A stretch of 41,473 nt of DNA from JBBDWZ01 sp050732575 (GCA_050732575.1 JBOHRF010000016.1:1-41473), one strand, 5' to 3'. Shown: positions 8,369 through 17,041, counted from the stretch's first letter. The notes: a model not told the origin generated them from the letters alone. Program-made: numbers and translations.

Positions 8369-9038
8369 GGGGAGCGCCGTCTGGCGAGCCGCGCGGCCGG
8401 CCACGTTCGGAGTGCAGGCTGCGCTTCAATTCGGCCAACTCGGTGCGCGCCCAGCCGCCGGCCGCCGTTTGTGGCTGGCGCTGTGCCAGTCGCGCCAGCT
8501 CGGGCAGGGCGCGCGTCGGATCGCGCAGCCGGTGCGTATACAACTCAATGAGCTCGCGCGCCGCCATGGCTTCCGTAGCAGCGGCGATGGTCGGCATGCG
8601 CACCACCTGCTTGAACCAATCCGCAGCCGTTTCTGGTTGCTGCAGCCGATCGCGATGCAGACGCGCCAGGCGCAGGCGAGGCTCTGGATCTGACGGATAA
8701 GCGGCCACACACCGTTCAAACTCGCGCACTGCCGCACTCAGCTTACCCTGCGCCACCAGGGCATCGCCCAGTGAATACTCGCGCTGTGCGGGAGTGCTGG
8801 AGCCACTGCTCATGTAGATCGATGCCGCTGCGTTGGCCACGCGGGCCGCCAGCAACTTGCTGATGATGTAGATCAACGAACCGCCCACCAGCCAGCCCAC
8901 GACCAAACCAACCACGCCGAATTTGGTAACACCCAACATGCCGAAGATGCTGCCCGCCAGCAGTGCCCACAGGGCTGCGCGCAGGCTGTGCGCGTGACCC
9001 GCCGTGTCGACATCCTTGAGACCGCGCTCAACGCTCAC
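8355..9038 (-). CDS. Membrane protein with TPR-like cytoplasmic or periplasmic domain
   Basis: A 227-aa protein starting at GTG 9038; AGGAAGGA lies upstream at rather long spacing. Residues about 20-64 hold two adjacent hydrophobic segments (ALWALLAGSIFGMLGVTKFG and VVGLVVGWLVGGSLIYIISK). From about residue 85 come TPR-like helical pairs (YSLGDALVAQGKLSAAVREF, AYPSDPEPRLRLARLHRD, RALPELARLAQRQPQTAAGG). It overlaps the YyaL-type gene downstream and follows nth by 36 nt, so it belongs to the same operon. Probably a scaffold; no specific partner can be named. Confidence 0.7.
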   Translation of the reverse strand: MSVERGLKDVDTAGHAHSLRAALWALLAGSIFGMLGVTKFGVVGLVVGWLVGGSLIYIISKLLAARVANAAASIYMSSGSSTPAQREYSLGDALVAQGKLSAAVREFERCVAAYPSDPEPRLRLARLHRDRLQQPETAADWFKQVVRMPTIAAATEAMAARELIELYTHRLRDPTRALPELARLAQRQPQTAAGGWARTELAELKRSLHSERGRPRGSPDGAPHDNP

Positions 9039-9074
9039 AGTTGCACATATTCCTTCCTGATTCGGGCTGATTGG

Positions 9075-9806
9075 TCAAACTCGGCTGCTCGGGCATATAT
9101 CGTTGAGCACGCACTTCTCGCACCGGGGTGTTGGCGCCTTGCAAACGGCGCGGCCGTGATAGATGAACAAATGGGCCAGCAACGTCCAGTCATCCCTGAC
9201 TATCAGTTTCGTCAAATCTTGCTCGATGTGCTGCGCATCCCTGTGTGCCGTGAGTCCGAGCCGGCCCGCGAGGCGCGTCACGTGGGTGTCCACCACGATG
9301 CCCTCGGCTTTGCCAAAGGCATTGCCGAGCACGACGTTGGCGGTCTTCCTGCCTACACCGGGTAGGGCCACGAGCTCGGCCATCTCGGCCGGCACCTGAC
9401 CCCCGTGACGATCGACCAGCGCGTTCGACATGCCCAGCAAGCTCTTCGTCTTGTTGCGGAAGAAGCCGGTCGATTTGATCAGCTGCTCCAGTTCTTCCGG
9501 GCGCGCGCCCGCCAGGTCTTCCGCTTCCGGATAGTGCCGGAAGACTTCGGGTGTCACCAGGTTCACGCGCTCATCCGTGCACTGTGCCGAGAGGATGGTC
9601 GCTACCAGCAGCTCATACGGATTGTGGTGATTCAGCGAGCAGCGCGCAGCCGGATATTCCGTCTTGAGACGGCCCACGATTTCTGCCGCGCGCAATTGTT
9701 TGACGGCCCGGCTTTCCCGCCGCAGCCTATTGGGCGAGGCACGTTTGTCCTCACGGCTGGCGGCTTTGCGACCTGGCTTTCGGGTTGGGCCGCGCATCTT
9801 CTTCAC
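9075..9806 (-). CDS. nth: Endonuclease III (DNA glycosylase/AP lyase)
   Basis: A 243-aa enzyme of base excision repair that removes oxidised pyrimidines and cleaves AP sites by beta-elimination. The helix-hairpin-helix with catalytic Lys is LPGVGRKTANVVLG and the catalytic Asp is in VVDTHVTRLAGRLGL. The [4Fe-4S] cluster loop has the exact C-x6-C-x2-C-x5-C spacing (CKAPTPRCEKCVLNDIC). GTG 9806 is chosen because it overlaps the stop of the PolX gene as GTGA; ATG 9797 is an alternative. About 30 basic residues precede the usual N-terminus (KPGRKAASREDKRASPNRLRR shortened here to its basic character), a Lys/Arg-rich tail that could bind DNA. Coupling to PolX suggests joint action in repair. Confidence 0.95.
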   Translation of the reverse strand: MKKMRGPTRKPGRKAASREDKRASPNRLRRESRAVKQLRAAEIVGRLKTEYPAARCSLNHHNPYELLVATILSAQCTDERVNLVTPEVFRHYPEAEDLAGARPEELEQLIKSTGFFRNKTKSLLGMSNALVDRHGGQVPAEMAELVALPGVGRKTANVVLGNAFGKAEGIVVDTHVTRLAGRLGLTAHRDAQHIEQDLTKLIVRDDWTLLAHLFIYHGRAVCKAPTPRCEKCVLNDICPSSRV

Positions 9807-11539
9807 GTGCGTCGAACCTGTCGGAAAAAGCGTTTGACTTCGGACAGCGACCAGCAATTCACAATGTCACGGCGCTCCAGCCAACCCTTGCGGGCAATCA
9901 CGATGCCGTTGGCCACGAAATCAAGCTGGCGCTCACCGTGCGCATCCGGATTGATCGCCGTTGGGATACCCAGGGCACGGGCCCGCTGCCAGTGACGCCA
10001 ATCCATCTCCATGCGGTGCGGGTCCGAATTGATTTCAATGCCGATACCTCGCCGCGCCACTGCGGCCAGTACGCGCTCGAAATCTATGTCGCACCCGGCA
10101 CGGGACAGCAGACGTCGCCCGGTCAGGTGCCCCAGGAGTGTGAGGTACGGGTTCTCGATGGCGCGCAGGAATCTCTGGGTCTGCTGCTCGTTGGACAATG
10201 CAAAGGCTGAATGCACGGAGCCGATCACGAAATCGAAACTGTCCAGCAGATGCGGCCGATCGTGGTAGTCCAGGCTGCCATCGGGCAGAATGTCGGCCTC
10301 AATACCCTTGAATAGCCAGAGCTTGCGGCCCTGCGTTTGATTCCAGTCATCGATCTCGGCATGCTGGCGATGGATGTCCTGCTCAGACAGACCGCGCGCG
10401 TAGCCCGCGTACTCCGAGTGATCGGATATTCCCAGGTAGCGCCAGCCCCGCTCGATGGCTGCCTGCGCCATCTGCGCGATGGTCGCTTTGCCATCGCTGT
10501 AGGTCGTGTGATTGTGAAAACAGCCGTGCAAGTCATCGGCCTCGATCAGTTCGGGCAATAAGCCCTCGCGCGCGCGCACAACCTCAATCCCGGTTTCACG
10601 CAGCTCGGGCGGTATGGGCTCGAGCCCGACCGCGCGATAGACATCGGCCTCCTGGTCCAAAGACACGGGTGCGCCGTTGCGCAACAGTGCCACCGGCGTC
10701 AGCTCCAATCCATGAGACTGCGCCTCCTGGCCCAGTGCACGTACGTGATCCTGCGCGCCGGTGGCTGCCAACAGCCGGGTTGGGAACTCAGCGGGCGGCA
10801 CACAATCCAGCTGCAATTTGAATCCATCCGCCAGCCGCGCGTGTGCGCGCTGACTGCCGGTCAGCTCGCCGCGCTCCAAGCCGGGCAGCGCCAGGAACGC
10901 CTGGCAAGCCACTCGCGCGTGTTGTGGCGGCATGGCGACCACGACCTCGAGCGCATCCACCGTTTCCCAACCGCGTCGCAACTGGCCGGCCAGTTCGGCG
11001 CGTTCGGCGCCCGGCAGGGACAGGGCAAAACCACGCAAGCGCACACCGAGCTCGATTACTTCCGCGTATCGTCGGTGGCCGCGTATGCCGCGCAGGTAAG
11101 CAATGCCTTCCAAAATGCGCTGCTCGGTGCGCGCGCCGAATCCTTTGAGACCGGCTACTTGACCTGCGCGCGCGGCCCGCTCCAGGTCATCCAGTGAGCG
11201 CACGCCCAAATCCTCATGCAGCGCACGTATTCTCGTGGCGCCCATGTGCGGCAGCGCCAGCAGCTCCAGCAGGCCGTCAGGCGTTCGCGCCCGTAGATCC
11301 CGATAGTATAGCGAGGTGCCTGTGTTGAGCAGCTCGCGGATCACGGCGGCCGTGACCGGCCCGATGCCCGCAATATGCTGGAGCCGGTCTTCGCGTACGG
11401 CTTGAGTCAGATCTTGCTCGAGCGTTTCGATGGCGCGCGCGGCACCCGTGAATGCGCGTGCCTTGAACCGGTTCTCACCGTGGATCTCCAGCAGCGTGCC
11501 GATTTCATCGAGCACCAGGGCAATGGCGTGTTTATCCAT
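9803..11539 (-). CDS. polX: PolX-family protein with C-terminal PHP phosphoesterase; polymerase site degenerate
   Basis: A 578-aa protein with the bacterial PolX layout: 8-kDa/HhH region (1-150; LQHIAGIGPVTAAVIRELL), palm (about 150-325), and PHP domain (about 335-560). The PHP metal ligands all look present: H342 and H344 (FHNHTTYSDG), D373-H374 (ISDHSEYAGY), E414 (GIEADILPDG), H443 (IGSVHS), H471 (LGHLTG), D532 and H534 (NPDAHG). In the palm, the family pattern GSxRRxxETxxDxD reads GQLRRGWETVDALE, so the two catalytic Asp become A196 and E198; the third Asp (D245, LQLDC) remains. Polymerase activity is therefore doubtful, while PHP 3'-5' exonuclease or AP endonuclease activity is plausible. 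It overlaps neighbours on both sides. Confidence 0.9.
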   Translation of the reverse strand: MDKHAIALVLDEIGTLLEIHGENRFKARAFTGAARAIETLEQDLTQAVREDRLQHIAGIGPVTAAVIRELLNTGTSLYYRDLRARTPDGLLELLALPHMGATRIRALHEDLGVRSLDDLERAARAGQVAGLKGFGARTEQRILEGIAYLRGIRGHRRYAEVIELGVRLRGFALSLPGAERAELAGQLRRGWETVDALEVVVAMPPQHARVACQAFLALPGLERGELTGSQRAHARLADGFKLQLDCVPPAEFPTRLLAATGAQDHVRALGQEAQSHGLELTPVALLRNGAPVSLDQEADVYRAVGLEPIPPELRETGIEVVRAREGLLPELIEADDLHGCFHNHTTYSDGKATIAQMAQAAIERGWRYLGISDHSEYAGYARGLSEQDIHRQHAEIDDWNQTQGRKLWLFKGIEADILPDGSLDYHDRPHLLDSFDFVIGSVHSAFALSNEQQTQRFLRAIENPYLTLLGHLTGRRLLSRAGCDIDFERVLAAVARRGIGIEINSDPHRMEMDWRHWQRARALGIPTAINPDAHGERQLDFVANGIVIARKGWLERRDIVNCWSLSEVKRFFRQVRRT

Positions 11540-12308
11540 CGCCGGCCTGACCCAGCCTTACCAGGGTGTGGGCAGGTCCGTGTAGTTGGAGCGCGTCCGC
11601 ATGTTGCGCGATGTACCAGAAAACGCGTGAGACCAGCTTCAACACTTCGCCCGACGTTTGCAGCGCATGCAGTCTCTGCAGTTCTCCGCCCGGCAGGATG
11701 TTGGCGAAGTCCTCAGTGCCCTGCGCGCGCATTTGCACGTCACCCCAGTGACCGAGCCCGGGCTCGGTCGTTGCGCTGACCTCGGCAATGCTGAAGCCCG
11801 GCCGACCCGCCACCAGTCCAAGCACGAGCAACACCTCCAGGGTCTGTGCAGCCGCACCCACGCTCCAGAACAGGCCATCTACGGCTTCCGGTGTTGCATC
11901 TTCATCGATGCGGGCCCAAAGCAGATTTCGCGGGAATTGCAAATAGCCCGCAGGTGCGGGCGGCTGCAGCGACCAAGCGCCGATGGGCACGAGCTGGCCG
12001 ACCAGGTGACGGAACAGCGCCTCGTCCAGCTGGTACAGCGGCTTGTCCTGCTGCCAGTACTGGTAGGCCTGGAACAGCAGCGGTCCAAATTGCGCGGCCG
12101 CCGTTTCATCGCTCTCGACCAGCGCGGTTCGCAGAATCGCACCCACGTGCTGGAGCTGCAGAAACTGCTGCGCATCCCGCGCCTCGATGGCGCGTCGTTG
12201 GATCTCATCCCGGATGGCCGGGAAATGTTGTGCTTCGAACGCCGGATCCTGAAAGGCCAGATCATAAGGCAACAAACGAGCACGCTCACGTGCGGGTGTG
12301 CTAGTCAT
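11532..12308 (-). CDS. Uncharacterised soluble protein
   Basis: A 258-aa protein beginning TSTPARERARLLPYDLAFQD, with an ATG start 5 nt after the upstream stop and an 8-nt overlap with polX downstream. It has no signal peptide. The N-terminal half is helical with many Gln/Glu; the centre has a hydrophobic stretch (LEVLLVLGLVAGRPGFSIAE), not long enough to be called a clear membrane span. The C-terminal part includes GELQRLHALQTSGEVLKLVS. No family recognised. Operon position between a zincin and PolX gives no firm functional hint. Confidence 0.7.
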   Translation of the reverse strand: MTSTPARERARLLPYDLAFQDPAFEAQHFPAIRDEIQRRAIEARDAQQFLQLQHVGAILRTALVESDETAAAQFGPLLFQAYQYWQQDKPLYQLDEALFRHLVGQLVPIGAWSLQPPAPAGYLQFPRNLLWARIDEDATPEAVDGLFWSVGAAAQTLEVLLVLGLVAGRPGFSIAEVSATTEPGLGHWGDVQMRAQGTEDFANILPGGELQRLHALQTSGEVLKLVSRVFWYIAQHADALQLHGPAHTLVRLGQAGDG

Positions 12309-12313
12309 CAGGT

Positions 12314-13039
12314 TCAGAGCACCGGTTCGGCAACCGCTTCACTCTCGCTCGTTTCGAGCGGGCGCCCTTGCCAGGCCGCGCGCAGTTGTTGCAGTACGCC
12401 GCGCCGCGGCACCAGCACCAGCCAAAGCTCACCCCGATCGAAGTGCGGACCGCCATTCACGCGCAGGAACCGGACATCGTTGGTGGCCGCCGGTCGTAGC
12501 ACGCGGTAACGCATGCCTTCCCAGTCGAATTCAATGGTTGTTGCCTGGGCCAGCAGCGCCCCAGCGTCCACTTCGATGAACACGTCTTCTTCGACCTGGT
12601 AGCGGTTTTTGCCGATCCGTGCACCCGCCCGAAAGAAAAGTGCGTCAAAGGGTTGTCCATCCAGTCGCTTGAAATTTTCATCAACCGCGAAGTCAAAATC
12701 TTCCAGTTCATCGGTTGTGGCCAGCGCCTCCAGATGATGCTGAAGCTCGTGGGTCAGCGTTTCCCACAACTCACTTTCCCAGTCGAACTCGCCGTCGAGA
12801 TGACTCAGACGGAGGAACGAGCCATAATAAAGCACAACGGCGGACCGCGTGGTATCGGGTCCGCCGAAATCAGACGGGAACGACTCGGTCTGGCATTCGC
12901 CCAGTGTGTAAATCTCGTCCTGCTCCGCCTGCGCCTTCGCATCCCGTTCGACCATCAAGCCGTCTACGCCCTGCTTGTACTCCGCCGGAACTTTTTCCCA
13001 CTGCTGCCGGGCCAGCTTCTCGAAGTCGTTGAAGCGCAC
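12314..13039 (-). CDS. Zincin-like metallopeptidase (Zincin_1-type)
   Basis: A 241-aa cytoplasmic protein. The N-terminus (MRFNDFEKLARQQWEKVPAE) and the pattern of a short beta region (VVLYYGSFLRL) followed by ELWETLTHELQHHLE resemble the small bacterial Zincin_1 metallopeptidase-like family (PF06262 type). HELQH is the HExxH motif and the acidic LATTDELEDFD could supply the third ligand. It is about twice the usual size of that family because of a C-terminal beta-rich extension (VEEDVFIEVDAGALL, YRVLRPAATNDVRFLRVNG). It starts 4 nt after the YVTN gene stop. Assignment rests on motif pattern only. Confidence 0.7.
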   Translation of the reverse strand: MRFNDFEKLARQQWEKVPAEYKQGVDGLMVERDAKAQAEQDEIYTLGECQTESFPSDFGGPDTTRSAVVLYYGSFLRLSHLDGEFDWESELWETLTHELQHHLEALATTDELEDFDFAVDENFKRLDGQPFDALFFRAGARIGKNRYQVEEDVFIEVDAGALLAQATTIEFDWEGMRYRVLRPAATNDVRFLRVNGGPHFDRGELWLVLVPRRGVLQQLRAAWQGRPLETSESEAVAEPVL

Positions 13040-13043
13040 GCGC

Positions 13044-14180
13044 TCAGTGGGTGATGCGCCAGAAATCGATGCCGCCCGGCTGGTGCGCCACCGTTACGGA
13101 TGCCACTCGCTGCCAGGAACGAAGGTCGATCACATCGACCGTGCCCTTGGTACTGCCCACCGCCTCATTGGTCACAAACGCAAAGTGACCATCGGGGGAC
13201 ACGGTCACGCCATGCGTGATGGGCTGCGTGGTAGCGATGCGGGCAACTTCCTTGCCTTGGTCCAGGTCGATCATCTGCACACCTTGATCCGCCTTGAGCG
13301 TGACCAGCAGTACTTGACCGTTGGGCGTCACCGTCAAGTTGTAGGGTCCTTTCCCAGTGGCAAAACGCCGTGTCACGCGACCGCTCGTCAGATCGATTTC
13401 CTGCACTTCCTGATTCTTGTTGCAGGGCACGTAGATCTTGTCCGCGTATTTGCCGCGTCCAGGCTGCGCCCAGGTGGGTGAGCAGACTTTGCCGCCCGGG
13501 GCGTGCATGTGCTGGCCCTTGTCCGTCACCGGCAGCCGACCTTCACGGCCCGGCATCACATTGAAGCGCTGCGTCACCTGAAACGTGCGCGTATCGATCT
13601 CCACCAGCTGCTCGCTGTGCATGCACGTCGAGTAATGCTTGGTGCCCGCCACGTTCAACCGACTGCCATGCGGCATCACACAGGTCACCGGTCGCGCCAC
13701 TTCGGTCATGGTCGGTGTGTACACGATGGAGACCGAGGATGGCACCGGGTCGCCATGCAGATTGAAATTCACTACGTACAAAAACTGGCCATCGGACGAC
13801 GTGGCCATGCTGGCCGGGAAAAAACCCAGCTCGATGCGACCTGCCGCTGTGTCTGCACCGGTCGCGTATTTCCACACTCGGCCGAAGGGCGTGCCGTGCG
13901 CTACCGATACAAACCAGTGGCCGCCATCGGGTGAGACCGTGATACCGTGCGGCCCGTCAATGTCGGCCGGCATGATGCCGACCGGCACGTTTGCCTCCAC
14001 TTGCGCCCCCACGCCCGGCGTGAATGATACGCGGCTGACCAGATCCGATGATTCATTGGCCACGTACACCCAATACGTCAACGCGGGCGCGGGCGCGCCA
14101 GAGCGCTCGCGCACACGCGCGCTGCACGCAAGTAGAGCGATGATCATCCCAACTGCAAATATCCATTTCATGTTACGCAT
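13044..14180 (-). CDS. YVTN-type beta-propeller lipoprotein
   Basis: About 378 aa. Starts at ATG 14183, 14180 and 14171 are all possible; none has a strong ribosome binding site. The leader MKWIFAVGMIIALLAC ends in a good lipobox (LLAC), so the protein is probably anchored in the outer or inner membrane facing the periplasm. The body is a beta-propeller of YVTN/surface-layer-type repeats: TYWVYVANESSDLVSRVSF, DGPHGITVSPDGGHWFVSVA, GKGPYNLTVTPNGQVLLVT, THGVTVSPDGHFAFVTNEAV. Several His and Cys residues (CVMPHGS, HYSTCMHSEQ, GKVCSPTW) could bind metal or haem ligands but no CxxCH is present. Function unknown; related proteins are binding or sensing scaffolds. Confidence 0.85.
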   Translation of the reverse strand: MRNMKWIFAVGMIIALLACSARVRERSGAPAPALTYWVYVANESSDLVSRVSFTPGVGAQVEANVPVGIMPADIDGPHGITVSPDGGHWFVSVAHGTPFGRVWKYATGADTAAGRIELGFFPASMATSSDGQFLYVVNFNLHGDPVPSSVSIVYTPTMTEVARPVTCVMPHGSRLNVAGTKHYSTCMHSEQLVEIDTRTFQVTQRFNVMPGREGRLPVTDKGQHMHAPGGKVCSPTWAQPGRGKYADKIYVPCNKNQEVQEIDLTSGRVTRRFATGKGPYNLTVTPNGQVLLVTLKADQGVQMIDLDQGKEVARIATTQPITHGVTVSPDGHFAFVTNEAVGSTKGTVDVIDLRSWQRVASVTVAHQPGGIDFWRITH

Positions 14181-14241
14181 CATTTCCGGATCGATTCCGT
14201 TCCGCGCCCGCGCCCACGCCCATCCGTTCCTCGCCGTCGCC

Positions 14242-15570
14242 CTAAACAATCCGCTCGCGCACCCAGCTGATCAGGTGATCGATGCCAACGCGATCCTGGA
14301 TCAGGCTGTCGCGGTGGCGAACGGTCACTGTGCGGTCCTGCGTGGTCTGGCCATCAATAGTGATGCAGAAGGGCGTGCCGGTCTCGTCCTGTCGTCGGTA
14401 TCGACGACCGATGGAACCACTGTCATCATAGAAGCTGGGAATGCCAGCCCTGCGAAAGCTTTCATGAATCGCGGTTGCTAGCTCGGGCATGCCATCCTTT
14501 TTGACCAGTGGGAAGATGGCGACCTTGAGCGGGGCAAGGCGCGGGTGCAGCGCCATCACGACGCGGGTTTCCCCATCGACTTCTTCTTCCCGATAGGCAT
14601 CGACCAGGGCGACCAGCATGGTCCGGCCCACTCCGACCGCAGTTTCGATCACGTAGGGCAGATAGCGCTTGTCGCGATCGATGGGATCTACGTACTCGAG
14701 TTTCTTGCCCGAGTATTCCTGGTGCCGGCGCAGATCGAAATCGGTTCGGTTGTGAATGCCTTCAAACTCCTGCCACCCGAACGGGAACTCATACTGGATG
14801 TCAAACGCGCGCTTGGCGTAGTGCGCAAGTTCGTCGGGTCCATGCTCGTGAAAACGCAGCCGCTCGGCTCGGATGCCTAACGCGTGCACCCACTGCATGC
14901 GGCGCTCTTTCCAGTACTCGAACCAGTGATCGTCCGTTCCGGGTTCAACAAAAAACTGCATCTCCATTTGCTCGAATTCGCGCGTGCGGAAAATGAAGTT
15001 GCCGGGTGTGATTTCGTTGCGAAACGCCTTGCCGGCCTGGGCGATACCAAAAGGAATACGCTGCCGGCTGCTGCCCAGGACGTTCTGGAAATTGACGTAG
15101 CTGCCCTGCGCGGTCTCCGGGCGCAGATAGACTACGGCGGCCACGTCTTCGACGGGCCCCATGAACGTCTTGAACATCAAGTTGAACATGCGCGGCTCGC
15201 TGAAGCTGTCCTTGGCGCCGCAAACGGGGCACTGCCCGCGCTGCACATCGGCGCTGTCCGCACGAAAGCGGCGCTTGCAGTTCTTGCATTCAATGAGAGA
15301 ATCCGTGAACCCTGCCACGTGGCCGCTGGCTTCCCAGACACGGGGGTGCATGAGAATGGCTGCATCGAGACCTTCGATGTCGTCGCGCTCGTGAACCATG
15401 GCGCGCCACCAGGCTTCTTTGACGTTGCGCTGCAGCTCAACGCCGAGAGGCCCGTAGTCCCAGACTGATCCCGTGCCGCCGTAGATTTCGGAGGATTGGA
15501 AGACAAAGCCGCGACGCTTGGCCAGCGACACCAGCTTCTCCATCAAATCAGTTGCCATGCCTGTCGTCAT
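14242..15570 (-). CDS. glyQS: Glycyl-tRNA synthetase, dimeric (alpha2) type
   Basis: A 442-aa class II aminoacyl-tRNA synthetase that charges tRNA-Gly. Visible signatures are the N-terminal RRGFVFQSSEIYGG and GSVWDYGPLG, a zinc-ribbon-like CKNC...CPVCG insertion, YLRPETAQGSYVNFQ, motif 2 region FRNEITPGNFIFRTREFEQM, and motif 3 GVGRTMLVALVDAY, followed by an anticodon-binding domain (PLKVAIFPLVKKDGMPELA). Length fits the single-chain bacterial/eukaryotic type. ATG 15570 is used; ATG 15558 is also possible. First gene of the long minus-strand run, divergent from the PRC-barrel gene. Confidence 0.97.
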   Translation of the reverse strand: MTTGMATDLMEKLVSLAKRRGFVFQSSEIYGGTGSVWDYGPLGVELQRNVKEAWWRAMVHERDDIEGLDAAILMHPRVWEASGHVAGFTDSLIECKNCKRRFRADSADVQRGQCPVCGAKDSFSEPRMFNLMFKTFMGPVEDVAAVVYLRPETAQGSYVNFQNVLGSSRQRIPFGIAQAGKAFRNEITPGNFIFRTREFEQMEMQFFVEPGTDDHWFEYWKERRMQWVHALGIRAERLRFHEHGPDELAHYAKRAFDIQYEFPFGWQEFEGIHNRTDFDLRRHQEYSGKKLEYVDPIDRDKRYLPYVIETAVGVGRTMLVALVDAYREEEVDGETRVVMALHPRLAPLKVAIFPLVKKDGMPELATAIHESFRRAGIPSFYDDSGSIGRRYRRQDETGTPFCITIDGQTTQDRTVTVRHRDSLIQDRVGIDHLISWVRERIV

Positions 15571-15702
15571 TGGAGTTGTGTCTCACTCGAGCACAAGAAA
15601 CCACCGCCCCGCGGAAGGTATCTTGGCTTTATATACCCAGCAACCGAGCACGCGGAGCGCAGAAACTCTGTCAGGCCCGGCTCTTGCCCAACGGGGTCAG
15701 CC

Positions 15703-16542
15703 ATGGGATTGCGGGTGCTGACTGCCGACATGACGCTGAGCAGCATGGCCGCGTTCGATGTACATGAATGGCGGGTGCACACTCTGATCGACAACGTCCG
15801 GGCCGGCGTTGTACACCAGCTGCTGATCGACGAGCAGGATAAACCCCGTTATGTCGATGTAGCGCTGGACGGCGTGGACCGCTGCCTGTTGGTGCCCATT
15901 GGACAGGCACGTGCAGACCGTGCTCTCTCGCTGGTCTGGCTACCCGGCCTGGCCGCCTATCAACTGGAATTGATTCCCTCATTTGCGCACGGTCCGCTTG
16001 CGCGCGGCGCCGAAGTCCGACTCCTCAATGCGTTCACCGCTGCGCTGGCCGGGGCTATGCCCAGGGTTGGGTACCGCGTGTTGAGTACGCGCCGACAACG
16101 GCGGCCGGCCGCGTTTGATCCGGCGCGTTTGGTTCCACTTTCCGAACACCCGGAGCTGTGCCTGGCTTCCGACGAGGCCGATCCGCGCGGCTGGTCCGTG
16201 ATGGACTGCACGGGCCGGCTGCGCGGAACGATTCGCGATTTGCTGGTCGACCTGACCATACGAAGAGTGCGCTACGCAATTGCCGAGCTGGAGACACCGG
16301 CGGCGCAGACGCGCAGCGTGCTGCTACCCGTGGAATTTCTAAGACTGGATCCGGGCGCGGCTCAGACCGCGCTGCCCGTGTTCAACGAGGCACTGTTGGG
16401 TGCGCTGCCCGATTACTTGCGCGTCGCGCCTGACCGGGAAACGGAAGCCGCGATTCTGGAATTGTTCGCGCAGCATCTGGCTGTGGAGGTCTTCTATGGG
16501 CACGCGCGTTTTGACGACACGGCCTTTTTCGGTACCGCCTGA
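15703..16542 (+). CDS. Protein with two PRC-barrel-like domains
   Basis: A 279-aa soluble protein; ATG 15703 follows a G-rich ACGGGG and gives an N-terminus free of the glyQS antisense region. Two PRC-barrel-like units are seen: residues about 26-75 (VRAGVVHQLLIDEQDKPRYV, VPIGQARAD) and about 165-225 (SVMDCTGRLRGTIRDLLVDL, RRVRYAIAELE, LLPVEFLRLD). PRC-barrels occur in RimM and in reaction-centre H subunits and in many stand-alone stress or metal-related proteins. There is no transmembrane helix, so it is not a PuhA-type H subunit. The gene ends in TGATCA shared back-to-back with the next gene's stop. Confidence 0.75.
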   Translation: MGLRVLTADMTLSSMAAFDVHEWRVHTLIDNVRAGVVHQLLIDEQDKPRYVDVALDGVDRCLLVPIGQARADRALSLVWLPGLAAYQLELIPSFAHGPLARGAEVRLLNAFTAALAGAMPRVGYRVLSTRRQRRPAAFDPARLVPLSEHPELCLASDEADPRGWSVMDCTGRLRGTIRDLLVDLTIRRVRYAIAELETPAAQTRSVLLPVEFLRLDPGAAQTALPVFNEALLGALPDYLRVAPDRETEAAILELFAQHLAVEVFYGHARFDDTAFFGTA

Positions 16543-16878
16543 TCAGGTGCGCGACTCGGAGGGTGGCGCCGCCGGGCTGGGCTCGCTGGGTGTCACCACA
16601 TCGATGACGAACAGACCGATCTGTCGCGCAGTGGCAACGTAACTCGCCCAAATGGCCACACTACCCACGGCCAGAATGCCGTACCCACCTACAGCCACGG
16701 CAGTGCAGATGCTGCCGAAAATCAGCAGCATGAGTGCGACGCCCAGCATGCCGACATCGATCTGGCCATCATCCAGTGCGCGGTACCGGGCCACCGCCAG
16801 TGAGGCGCCCGTGCCCACATAGCCGACCAGCGCAAACAGGAGCAGAACGATTTCCAGTCCCAGGTTCATCAGGCCCAT
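16543..16878 (-). CDS. Small membrane protein, about three transmembrane helices
   Basis: A 111-aa protein with hydrophobic segments near residues 4-28 (LGLEIVLLLFALVGYVGTGA), 40-62 (VGMLGVALMLLIFGSICTAV) and 63-85 (GGYGILAVGSVAIWASYVAT), and a Pro/Ser/Glu-rich tail. Start ATG 16878 or 16869. Its stop codon abuts the convergent PRC-barrel gene's stop with no spacer. It lies 202 nt downstream of mlaD on the same strand; the hairpin at 17042-17069 separates them. No family recognised. Confidence 0.65.
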   Translation of the reverse strand: MGLMNLGLEIVLLLFALVGYVGTGASLAVARYRALDDGQIDVGMLGVALMLLIFGSICTAVAVGGYGILAVGSVAIWASYVATARQIGLFVIDVVTPSEPSPAAPPSESRT

Positions 16879-17041
16879 CTATTCGCAGCGGCCGCGCGTG
16901 CGACCGGGGATCTTCCTCTGTACCACTAACGAGCAAGAATGAAACCAAGGTTCCCGCAACGGCCCCTTCGGGCTCGAAGCGCACCGTAGACGGTATTTTT
17001 CGGGGCCAGCTTTCGCTATCGGGAAGAACTGGTGGGCCAGC

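Noticed and set aside
15703..16542. Photosynthetic reaction-centre H subunit
   Set aside because: PRC-like barrels are present but there is no N-terminal membrane helix and no other photosynthesis gene nearby.
16981..17000. Short hairpin followed by ATTTTT on the plus strand
   Set aside because: The stem is only 5 bp with a 2-nt loop, and no plus-strand gene ends nearby.
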